DNA of 64,000 nucleotides from Tetradesmus obliquus (lineage: Eukaryota > Chlorophyta > Chlorophyceae > Sphaeropleales > Scenedesmaceae). This document shows, piece after piece, positions 11,105 to 20,775 of the stretch (position 1 is the stretch's first letter; every line of letters starts with the position of its first letter). The stretch covers positions 248,001 through 312,000 of the forward strand of contig CP126207.1 in assembly GCA_030272155.1 (NCBI GenBank). The letters are read 5' to 3'. Position numbers and translations under genes: made by a program. A model generated the notes under the pieces. That model searched no databases, was not told the origin of the DNA, and saw nothing but the letters and a program-made list of their open reading frames with translations.

Positions 11105-11629
11105 AACAAATGCTCACCTGTCAGCTGGCAGCAGCAGTCACCGTCACTGGTCACACCGCCTGAGCTGCCAGCCTTGGCGGCACACAGCGCACTGCAATCA
11201 GCCCCCGATGGCTGACCCCCGAACTGACCTCCAAACTGACCACTAAAACTGATCATCGGAGTCAGCATTTTAGAATGGGGGGTGCAGCACAAAACCAGAG
11301 CTGCATTCCCGTGAGCTGCCAGCCTCCCACAACCCTGAACCCAGCAGCACCATCACCCACCTGTCAGCTGGCAGCCTCTCACCACCTTGAACCTCAAAAC
11401 CCAAAACCGCACAAGCCTGAACCACACAAGCCTAAACCACACAAGCCTAAACGAACACAAGCCTAAACCACACAAGCCAGCAGCACAAGGACCCACCTGT
11501 CAGCTGGCAGCAGCAGTCACCGTCACTGGCCACGCCGCATGCCCCTGAGCTGCCAGACTTGCCGCTACAGAGCGCATTGCAATCATCAGCTCCTGATGCT
11601 TCGCCTCCTAACCCGATCGGAGCCAGCAT
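11105..11629 (-). repeat. Two copies of a Cys-rich exon end
   Basis: On the minus strand, about 11629-11504 encodes MLAPIGLGG, then a Cys-rich segment ending CCCQLTG before a GT donor. About 11285-11115 repeats it as MLTPMISFSGQFGGQ, CSALC and GDCCCQLTG, again before a GT donor. The second copy has no TGA at the position corresponding to the end of the glycine-rich reading. It fits a donor-side copy of an exon 3' end. Confidence 0.65.
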
Positions 11630-12184
11630 TCAATCTTGGAATGGCGCAGCCCCACCAAACCAGGGCTGCATGATTGGCGTGGTGAACCTGTCAAAATCAT
11701 TCCAAGCCTGATGTGTGTTGCCGCTGCCGCTGCTGCTGCTGCCCCAGTCAGAGTGACCGGTGCCGTGGTTGTGTGCCATGCTGCCAGTACTGCTGCCAGT
11801 ACTGCTGCCGAAGCCTCCTCCACTGTGTCCACCAGCAGACATGCCGCCCCCACAGCCACCTGCACGAGAGAAGAAGAAGAAAGCGTTGTAGAAGACGGGT
11901 TACACAGGACAGGAGTTGATCATGCCTAGTCATGCCGCTGCTGCCGGTTCTGCCGCCGAAGCCTCCCCCACTGTGTCCACCAGACATGCCGCTTCCAAAT
12001 CCACCTGCACGAGAGAAGAGAAAACGTTGTGCAAGAGGGGTTACACAGACAGGAGCTAATCATGCTGCTGCTGCCAGTGCTGCTGCCAAAGCCTCCTCCA
12101 CTGTGTCCTCCACCAGACATGCCACCTCCAAAGCCACCTGCACGAGAGAAGAAAAAAAGTTGTAGAAGAGGGGTTACACAGGAC

Positions 12185-12248
<64 letters not shown>

Positions 12249-12345
12249 AGCCTCCTCCACTGTGTCCGCCTCCAAAGCCGCCTGCAGGAGAGAAGAAGAA
12301 AAAGTTGTTGCAGAGAGGTTACATAGGACAGGGGTTACACAGTAC

Positions 12346-12409
<64 letters not shown>

Positions 12410-13111
12410 AGTGAGGGCAGCTGGTGTCCACCAGCAGACATGCCACCTCCAAAGCCACCTGCACGAGAACAAGAAGAAAGAAGAGGGGTTGCATGGTGTG
12501 CACAGGCAACTACGTTGCACCAAATACCTGACGACCTCCACAGCAAACAGGCTGTCACTTGTTTTATCAAAATTCTCGTACCATCAAAGGTGGCTCATAC
12601 CATCTAAGATAGCTCATACCATCTGAGATGGTGCCAGGACCCATAATATAACTATCCTCTCTCATAATATCACTCACCCCCATGAGACATGCCACCTCCA
12701 AAACCACCACCACCACCACCACCAGGTCTCCACACACAGCAAACAGGCTGTCACTTGATTTTGTTTTTGTTTGATCAAACGGTACTCACCGCCATGAGAC
12801 ATGCCACCTCCAAAACCACCACCACCACCAGACATGCCGCCGCCTCCGTGGGCTGCAGTTGCTGCTGCTGACTCATGTACTGCTGCTACAGGTGCAGCAG
12901 ACGCACGGCTGGCAGCAGCAGTAGCTGCTGCCTTGTGCAGGGAACGCTGATCCTCCGCAGCTGCACTGCTGCGGGTTCGCTTCGATTTCTGTTCGATCGT
13001 AGTTGTCGGTGTTGCGGCAGGGGCGCTTTGAGGCAGCGTGCGTGCTGCTGCAGCAGCAGCGGCCAGGCTGAGCAGCAGCAGTACAACGCAGCTGACGCGG
13101 ATGCTGCTCAT
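11630..13111 (-). CDS. Secreted glycine-rich protein (hypothetical)
   Basis: No family recognised. Exon 1 is 13111-12790, starting at ATG with an alternative in-frame ATG at 13129. It begins with a clear signal peptide (MSSIRVSCVVLLLLSLAAAA) and goes on through an Ala/Ser-rich stretch to GGGGMSGGGGGFGGGMSHG. Exon 2 is 11859-11630, in phase, encoding GGGMSAGGHSGGGFG and then a Ser/Gly/His-rich region to WFGGAAPFQD and TGA. The model gives about 183 residues, likely secreted or cell-wall associated. Directly after the TGA the same frame stays open into a Cys-rich segment (DDCNALC, CGVASDGDCCCQLTG) ending at a GTGGGT donor near 11504. The real 3' structure is therefore uncertain: short intron, readthrough, or a sequence error. 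Confidence 0.6.
12184..12246. repeat. (CAG)n microsatellite, about 21 units
   Basis: Uninterrupted CAG on the plus strand, hence CTG on the sense strand of the glycine-rich gene, inside its intron. Confidence 0.95.
12345..12408. repeat. (CAG)n microsatellite, about 21 units
   Basis: A second uninterrupted CAG run 100 bases from the first, with the flanks also repeated. The microsatellite was evidently duplicated together with its unit. Confidence 0.95.
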
Positions 13112-13129
13112 GACGCCCGGGTCAGTCAT

Positions 13130-14339
13130 TCGCTGAAGCAATAAAGATTTTTCTTGGATTACTGCGCAATTACTGTTCAACAGCAGCTGGACTACAAACG
13201 CTGTGTGCGGACGGGTCAACGGCCGTGGAGCCGACCGCAAAAACAGAAGCAGCTGCACTTGATTCTTTGTATTTGGAGTAACAAATAAGTTAATTTAAAC
13301 CAATGCTTTATATTATGATCCTGCAGCAAAGCAATGATCAAGCTGTTGTGCGGAATCGGTTTCCGGGCAGGGCGAACCGAAACGCCAGGTGACACACGGA
13401 CTTGAATGAGGGCTTGTTGTTGGAAGCAGGCATTTTACTTGCTGCCAGATATGCATGACCACGAATTACATGCTGCTGCAGCAGCACGGGCTGCTGTCTT
13501 GCCAGGACCTGCATGCTGCTGTCCCGCCATGGCTGGCCAGGAGCAGTCACTGGCACTAAGTGCCTGTGTGCTGCCGTGAACGACCCGCTTTATACGGATC
13601 CTTTTCCAGATAACCACTCTCGTTGCATACATACGCACCTTGCAGCAATGCTGGGCCAGGGGATCTTCTGCTGTGCCAAGCAATGCTTGCAGGGGCCTGC
13701 CAGGGCCGGCTGCACTGTGAGCCAACCCCCCCTGTTTCAGCAACTTTCAGCCACTGGCAGCTGGTGAAGCCACTGGCAGCTGGTGAATTCAGCAACATTC
13801 AGCGCTGAATTTTTTTTTGCTGTCAGAGACTTGCAGGGGCCTGCCAGGGCCAGCTGTCAGGGACAGCCCACTTGGAGCGCCAGGAGCCTTCAGGAAGGAG
13901 GGCTTCTGGACCAGCATTGCTTGCAGGTGAACGCTTGTGCATTTACCATGCGTAAAAATGTCATATCTCAGCTGCCAGAGACTCTCTGAGGCTGAGTCAT
14001 TCACAAATCAGACCAACTCTGTGGGACTTTGGGATAGCCAAGGACGTCAACAATTGTGGGTTGAGACCCACAACAGATAACACAAAAGGTTTGGGCGTGG
14101 CCCACTAGCAGCAATCTGCGAGCATACCATTATGAACCCGCGGCCCAGTGCAAAGACCTCAGTTCACACACAGCATGCATGCCATGCATGGCAGTCAATC
14201 ACGCTGCAGACCGCCAGTGCTGCCAACCGGAACATGCATTGGCCAATGCGACCTGCATTGTCCAGAGCAGCAGCATACTATGCCCAACCACTGACACGTG
14301 CTGTTCACAGCTGCCACAACTGTTCGAAACAACAGCAGC

Positions 14340-14372
<33 letters not shown>

Positions 14373-14828
14373 GTTGGAATCAACTCCATGTATGGCGCAC
14401 TCATCATGCTCTCATGAGATAAAATTAATGTGCCACAGCACGGCTTGCTGCCTCAGGCATGTGGGAAAAAACAGTGCCACTGCCCCGCCATGGTTCTGTA
14501 AAAGGATGAGTTGATCAGCTCCTGGATTCTGATGATCCGAAGTAAATGCATGACCATGCACCTTCATGCAGGTGCTGAGCTGTGCTGTGTGTTTGGGGTG
14601 TTTGCCCCAAATGCTCTGTAATGCCGTATGCGTGCATTAAGGGTTTGCTGTAGTTCTTTCACGCCATGGAGCCATATAGAATGTCGTATATGCATCATTA
14701 CGCTGAGCTGCTGAGCAGCGCCCGCAGCGGCTGCCACTGCATGCCCAGCCAGTTGGATCCCGCACCGTCACTCAGCAAACCAGTGCAAACTCAAATCAAC
14801 AGCCAATGAGAGGCTGCAGTGTGATGTG
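13130..14828. other. Intergenic region
   Basis: Upstream of the glycine-rich gene and downstream of the membrane-protein gene. Two related segments (each with TTGCAGGGGCCTGCCAGGGC) lie near 13686-13710 and 13830-13855. A CAG run lies at 14336-14371. No coding region recognised. Confidence 0.5.
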
Positions 14829-15276
14829 TCACTGCATATAAAGACGGCCGCCGAGCACCGCCCGCAACGGCTGCCACTGCATGCCCAGCCACCCTGCCGA
14901 CTCACAGCTCAGCGGTCCGGCTGCCGCCACTAAACCCTCACAAAAAAACCACACAGTCACCATTACCGCCACACCCACAGCACCACAAGCCAGTGCATTG
15001 TCAGACAGCAGCTGCAGGCCAGGTTGCAGCAGCAGACCTCTTTCTCTTTGCCCCCGCAAAAACGCAACTTTAAGGTTTAGCTCCAAGACATAAACCACCA
15101 TGCCCGGAAGCACCAGCAGCAGCAGCGCCGCGCTAAACCACTGCAGCTGCGCAGCGGCCTGAACCCCAGAGCAGATCTGGGGCTGGGGTTTAGGGTTTAC
15201 CAGCTGGATGCCGCCCAGCAAAAACCCTGCCGCCACTTCAGCAGCTTTGCGCAGGCCCCTGCAGAAACACGACAAT

Positions 15277-15319
<43 letters not shown>

Positions 15320-16000
15320 TAGCAGATGGTTGTTTGCTGGCTGGCCATCCTTCTGCTGCCTGCATGCTGATGTTGCACTTTCGTATTGCTGCCCAAACCA
15401 TTTCAACATGTGAACTGCGCAAAAAGCGGCACACTCCTTTCAACATGTTCATGTGTGTGTTGCTGCCTGCTGTTAGGCAAAACACACACTGGTTATGTCG
15501 TTTGCACATTCACCTGCAGGTGGCCTGCACTGCCGGCTGCAGCCCTTCACTGCCCGCCATGCGGCACACGCACAGCCGGCAGCTCATCAGCAGCTGCACT
15601 GCTAGCGTGGCAAGCTGCAGCGGCAGCGAGTACCTGCAGCCAACGGTGAAAATATCTGAAATAATAGTGCAACTGGCCATTCCTTGCCGATCACACTGCC
15701 TTTTTGGCCTGGATCAAAAATACAGATATGACGACACGTGCACGACACGCCACCTACTGGTACTTGCACTGCCAATCAATGTATCATTTCAAGGTGTAGG
15801 CTTGAACACCATGGTAATGTATGTTACTGTGTGCTTGAATCAACAAGGTAACAATGTATGTTATTGTGTGCTTGAATCAACAAGATAACAACACAAACAG
15901 GGTTCAAAGAAAGAGGGTCACCTCCATGGGAGCCAGAAGTTGGCATGGTTTAAAAATATCAGGTGCGGCGCCACCAGATACTTCAACAGCACCAGCCACG

Positions 16001-16037
<37 letters not shown>

Positions 16038-16211
16038 GCCACTGCTGCTGCTGCTGCTGTTTGTCTGGTGGATGAACCTGTACATGTTGTAGTGGTGCTG
16101 GTGGTGGATGGGTTCAGAGCTGCAGGCAAAGAAATGCTCCTTCCAGGCTACTGCATGGCTGCATAGAATGGCCAGCCGCACTAAGCGGTTTATGGCAGTG
16201 ATTGCCAGCCT

Positions 16212-16244
<33 letters not shown>

Positions 16245-16708
16245 GCAGCAGCAGCAGTAGGAGGGTAGGTTCAGGTTCATCAATACGTTATTGAATGTTC
16301 ATCCCGCAACCTGTGCCGCTGGTATGCCTGCAGCCGGCTGTGCGTGTAGAGCAGCTGCAGCAACATCACTAGCGGCAGCAGCAGCAGCAGCAACAGTTGG
16401 AGCAGCTACGGCCGCACCTGTGCCGCTGGTATGCCCGCGGCTGCGCCCTCATGTACAGCAGCTGCCGCAGCGCCACCAGCGGCAGTAGCATCAGCGGCCA
16501 GCAGAAGCAAAAGCAGCAGCAGCAGCTATGGCCTTACCTGTGCCGCTGGTATGTCTGTGGGCGGCTGCGCATGTACAGCAGCTGCAGCAGTGCCACCAGC
16601 GGCAGCAGCAGCAGCGGCAGCACGAAGCACAGCGGCACCCCAGCCCCTGGGGGGGACAGCAACAGCCAAGGCGCCAGGCTGGCTGATCCGGCGCGCAGCA
16701 GCTGGCCT

Positions 16709-16749
<41 letters not shown>

Positions 16750-17275
16750 CTTGTGACATGTTTCTTAGCAGCAGCCTGCTACTCTGAGAGTATGTCTTGA
16801 CTAGCTGCAGGGGTGATTTGGTGTTTGACGTGGAAAGCCTGTTTGTGGTGCTGCTGGTTGCATGTGCTGAGCACAGAGCTGTACGGCTTGCCATGGGTGT
16901 AGAACTGACTGCAGAGTGTGACCTGCGTGATGAGTGTGGCAGCAGAGTGTGACCTGCGTGGTGAGTGTGACAGCAGAGTGTGACCTGCGTGATGAGTGTG
17001 ACAGCAGAGTGTGACCTGCGCTACTCGCACGATCATTCTGCTGCTGGCTGCAAGTGCTGGGCACAGAGCTGTACGGCCCGGCAAGGGTGCAGATCGACTG
17101 CAGAGTGTGGCTCGCGCTCTGCTTTTACGGCCAGTCTGCTGCTTGCAAACACAAGCGGCAGTGGCGGCGCTGGCATTATGGCAGTGTCCAACATCATCAG
17201 GAGGGGTGCCTGGCTGGCACATCAAGTATGAACGCTATGCATGATGCTGTTACCCGTACCGCTGAATTTATGAGC

Positions 17276-17311
<36 letters not shown>

Positions 17312-17330
17312 CGCTGCTTTTTGCTGCTGC

Positions 17331-17368
<38 letters not shown>

Positions 17369-17778
17369 TGCTGCTGCTGCTGCTGCTGTTACTGCCGCCC
17401 ACCTGTCAGAAGCAGGCCATGGTTTGCCACTGTGAAGCCCAGGCTGATGTAATCCATGATCTGACAAACGTTGACCGCTGATTCGCAATGCCAGAATTGC
17501 TGCTCTAGCTCTGGTGGAAACAGCCTTAGGGACAAAACAGACAGTGGTGAAGTGACAGCAGGTAGCTGTGGAGAAATGGTATGCTGTATTTGCTGCACTT
17601 GCTGCTCCTGCATCGATGATGTGTCGGCTGCCTGCACCAGAGCGTTGTGATGTGCTGAAATTGGTTCCCTCTGCTTGGGAGTTTCGGCCTCCGGGGCTAG
17701 AAGCTGTGCAGTAGCCTCGCCTGCTGCTGCTGTGCCGGAACCGGGTACCTGCCTCGCTGCATTGCCCAGTGGTGACAT
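14829..17778 (-). CDS. Multi-pass membrane protein, unknown function
   Basis: Six exons join in phase with GT-AG borders: 17778-17403, 16706-16538, 16209-15922, 15633-15514, 15258-15201, 15158-14829. They total 1341 nt, 446 residues. ATG 17778 is chosen because an in-frame stop precedes the only upstream alternative (TTG). The N-terminus is a soluble Gln/Ser/Pro-rich stretch leading to CQIMDYISLGFTVANHGLLL. Hydrophobic segments follow: VPLCFVLPLLLLPLVALLQL, LAITAINRLVRLAILC, WLVLLKYLVAPHLIFL, LPLQLATLAVQLLM, AALLLLVLPGMVVYVLELNL and CGAVGVAVMVTVWFFCEGL. A Ser run encoded by CAG repeats interrupts exon 3. About six membrane spans are plausible. I recognise no family; an algal orphan is most likely. 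Intron 5 is only 42 nt. Confidence 0.72.
16300..16485 (-). repeat. Two donor-side copies of membrane-protein exon 2
   Basis: Minus strand, at about 16485-16410 and 16385-16305. Both repeat the exon end (LLPLVxLxQLLYxxxxxxAYQRHR followed by GT), downstream of the full exon 16706-16538. Substitutions and small indels show decay. Confidence 0.8.
16845..17110. repeat. Tandem repeat in intron 1 of the membrane-protein gene
   Basis: A unit of roughly 31 bases containing GCAGAGTGTGACCTGCGTG recurs about four times (16905-17025). It is flanked by two related 70-base segments (GCTGCTGGTTGCATGTGCTG and GCTGCTGGCTGCAAGTGCTG). Confidence 0.8.
17279..17396. repeat. Imperfect CTG microsatellite
   Basis: Three closely spaced CTG runs on the plus strand, at the donor end of intron 1 of the minus-strand membrane-protein gene. 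The sense strand here is CAG, an exception to the trend of CTG on the sense strand of introns. Confidence 0.85.
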
Positions 17779-18539
17779 TTGAAGCGCGTTTGAAGGAGTT
17801 GTTACCAGTATAGAACGGCCATAGCTTCGAAGGCCAGCGTTGAAGCGTGTGCGATCCAAGCGTCAAGCTTCAAGCCAGCACTGAACACACAGCATGCGTA
17901 TTTAACACAGCTTATATGCAGCAGAATGAAATGTCGACGGTGGGCTGCGTGCACGTTAGGGTGGTATCCAGCGAAACAACTTCCCTCCTTCGAAAGCCCT
18001 GCCTGCAGGCTGCAGCTGTCAGACTCCCTTTTAAATCCAGATATAACTTATATTGGGTTGTAACAAATACCAGAAAGCAGTCGTTGGTCCAGTTCGGCCT
18101 TAATGCGATGTGTCCGGTCAGCGTAATCACATGTATTCGTGGGGTCGTTATCTCAGCTCGCCTGCTTACAACTGCCCATGCCTGTCACACCAGACACATG
18201 CAGTAAACGATATAGATCAATAGTTAAGTATGGCAGGGAGAGCTGAGACCCGACAGCAAAGCTGCCAGGCTCAAGCCCTGCAAGGCTTGCAGTCACTGCA
18301 GTAGTAATCACAGTCCTGACTGCTGCACTGCATGGCAAGGGTGTCAGCATAAGAACGCTTGTTACATCATGTGTAAAACAATTGCAATTGAAAAGTGCAA
18401 TGCAAGGCCACCCCTAAAAGAAGAGGATGTCTAGCGCCTGGAGTCCCAACACACATGCCATGTGCAGTGCGGCATGTGTTACACATTGCGTTGCGGTCAC
18501 AGCCGCCGGCACAGTGGCAAGGTGTTACACCCGCAACCC
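17779..18539. other. Intergenic region between the membrane-protein and TTC12 genes
   Basis: Probable promoter of the membrane-protein gene and 3' end of TTC12. TTACA at 18525-18529 reads TGTAA on the minus strand and is a candidate TTC12 poly(A) signal. No coding region recognised. Confidence 0.4.
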
Positions 18540-19215
18540 GGTTGCGGCGCTCCGCCATCCCTGCATCCCCTCACCCCTCACCATCCGTGCTAGCGCAGTC
18601 CCCTCACCCCTCACCATCTGTGCTAGCGCAGTCACTGCATTCAACACAAGTTGCAAGCCACAGCACTGCCGCTGCCGCTGCTGCCCAGCAGCCGCGGCAT
18701 TGCTGAACGGCAACACTGGCAACTGAGCCGCCAGCACGCCCACGCAATCGACTGTGCGCTGATGCGAATGCCAATCCATACCTCACAGCCGTAAACAATG
18801 ATGATTTTTTTCGCTGCCGTGCAGCTCCCGGAACCGCTGCATCATCTCCGCATCATGTGCCATCCGCGCCAGCGCAATCGTTGCATTGCGCGCAAGTGTA
18901 AACAAGCAAGCTGTAATTAGCAATCCAGGCAGCCACAGCGCTGCCACATCCTAACAGGTCAACAAACTGCATCACGGCCGCACGTACTGATAAATGATCT
19001 CAATGCCATGCAGCTCCCGCAGCCGCTGCATCACCTGCTGGTCCCTAGCCATCCTAGCCAGAGCAATAGCTGTGTTGCGCGCAACGCCGCTGCCGCATGC
19101 TAGTAGGTCAGGGAGATGCATCACGGCCGCACGTACTGATAAATGATCTCAATGCCGTGCAGCTCTCGCAGCCGCTGCATCATCTCCGCATCATGCGCCA
19201 TCCGCGCCAGCGCAA
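18540..19215 (-). repeat. Tandem copies of the TTC12 last-exon 3' end
   Basis: Minus strand, beyond the TTC12 stop. The copy at about 19215-19124 reads ARSAAIALARMAHDAEMM, then RLRELHGIEIIYQYVRP and TGA. The copy at about 19080-18973 reads ARNTAIALARMARDQQVM with the same end and stop. 18895-18795 is frame-changed near its end (HGSEKNHH), and 18640-18540 holds two short relics (ALAQMVRGEG, ALARMVRGEG). Decay increases with distance from the full exon. The two nearest copies keep an intact frame and stop. Confidence 0.88.
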
Positions 19216-19326
19216 TTGCTGCGCTTCTTGCCACAGCGCTGCCGCTGCCATGCTGAAACATAACAGCCAACCAGCACACCCACAGCACCGGCTGCTGCAC
19301 AGCTGCTGCGCATTCCCAGCCATGCC

Positions 19327-20739
19327 TCAGGGCCGCACGTACTGGTAGATGATCTCAATGCCATGCAGCTCCCGCAGCCGCTCCATCATCTCCGCATCAT
19401 GCGCCATCCTCGCAAGACCAATCGCCGCATTGCGCGCCACAGCGCTGCCGCGGCCGTGAGCATACGCCACAGCCACAAGCACCCCAACCGCATCAGCGCT
19501 GCGCAGCTGCGGGTGCCAGCAGGACTCGCCTGCAAAGTGGCCCAGCACGAGCGCAGCGTTGCCCTGCACAGCATCAGAGAGTCTGCTGCTGCTGCTCCTG
19601 CTGCTCCTGCTGCTGCTGCTGTTAGAAGACGACTTTTCAGTGCCGGTGGTGGTGCTAGCTGTTCTGCTGCTGCTAGCTGGAGTTCGCAGCACTGCCAGGC
19701 ATGCAGCGATAGCCGCAGCAGCCTCTCCAGCGCTGCTGCTGCTGCAAGCCCCGGGCTGTGCTGTGAGCTGCGCAACTATACGCCAGGCGGCATCCAGCCA
19801 GCCCGGCAGCAGCGCTGCAGAGCTGTCGCTTTCCTGCTGCTGCTGCTGCTGCTGCTGATTGCCACACTGCTGCTGCTGATGCGTTGCGCCTACAGCTGCA
19901 ACAGCATCCAGCAGCTGCGGCAGCGCCCGCAGCTGCTGCAGCTGCTGTAGACCTGCAGCTTGCTTGGCCGCCCTGGACAGCAGCACTGCTGCGCGCTGCA
20001 CTGCCAGCAGCTGCTGCTGCTGGCTGCAGCCGTCTGCTTTACCTGCAGATGCAGCGCCTGGCTGCTGCCGCGGCTGCTGCTTTCTTGGAGGCAGCCGAGG
20101 ACCAGCTGCTGCTGATGATGATGCACTTGCGGCAGTGCTCCTGCCAGTGCTGCAATCCTTGCTGCCGGCCCCTGCTGCTGCTGCTGTTGTCATAGCCAGC
20201 AGCAAAGCAGGGATGCTGCCCTCCGCCAGCCGCTGCTGCACCTGCTGCTCTAGTGACAGGTTGCACAGGCACCCCAGCGCAGCCTCTCTGACGGCCAAAC
20301 CAGCGCTATTTTGTGCTGCTGTTGTTGCCATGTTGCATGTGCTGTTACTGTGCAGGCCTGCTGCTGCCAGCAGCTGCTGCATCAGCTGCTGGTGCTGCGC
20401 CAGCTGCTGCCTTATCCCTGGCTGTAAGCTGAGGTTGCTTAGCAGCCCTAGTGCCTTCTCAGCTGTTAATCCTATTGGCCCTGCAGCCTCACTACTGCTG
20501 CTGCTGCTGCTGCGGGACTGCTCGGACAAGTTGTTGTACTGCTGCAAGCTGAGGTTGCTCAGCAGCCCTAGTGCCTTCTCAGCTGCTGCTGATGATGATG
20601 GCCCTGCAGCGTCACTGCTGCTGCTGCTGCTGCTGCGGGATTGCTTGAGCATGATGTTGTTGTGCTGCTGTGAGCTGAGGTTGCTCAGCAGCCCTAGTGC
20701 CTTCTCAGCTGCTGCTAAAACTAATGGCCCTGCAGCCTC

Positions 20740-20775
<36 letters not shown>

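Larger units (their letters stand above)
11940..12780 (-). repeat. Partial exon copies in the glycine-rich gene intron
   Basis: On the minus strand a donor-side copy of exon 1 (poly-Gly, FGGGMSHGG, then GTGAGT) lies at about 12675-12730. Four acceptor-side copies of exon 2 follow, near 12470, 12290, 12145 and 12015. Each begins after a C(G/C)TGCAG and encodes GFGGGMSxGGHSGGG-like sequence with small indels. Confidence 0.75.

Noticed and set aside
11630..11632. Selenocysteine TGA in the glycine-rich protein
   Set aside because: The context matches no selenoprotein family and the related copy lacks a Cys or TGA there; no SECIS could be identified by eye.
12674..12735. True second exon of the glycine-rich gene with poly-Gly
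   Set aside because: Reading phase does not match exon 1; it fits a donor-side copy of exon 1's end.
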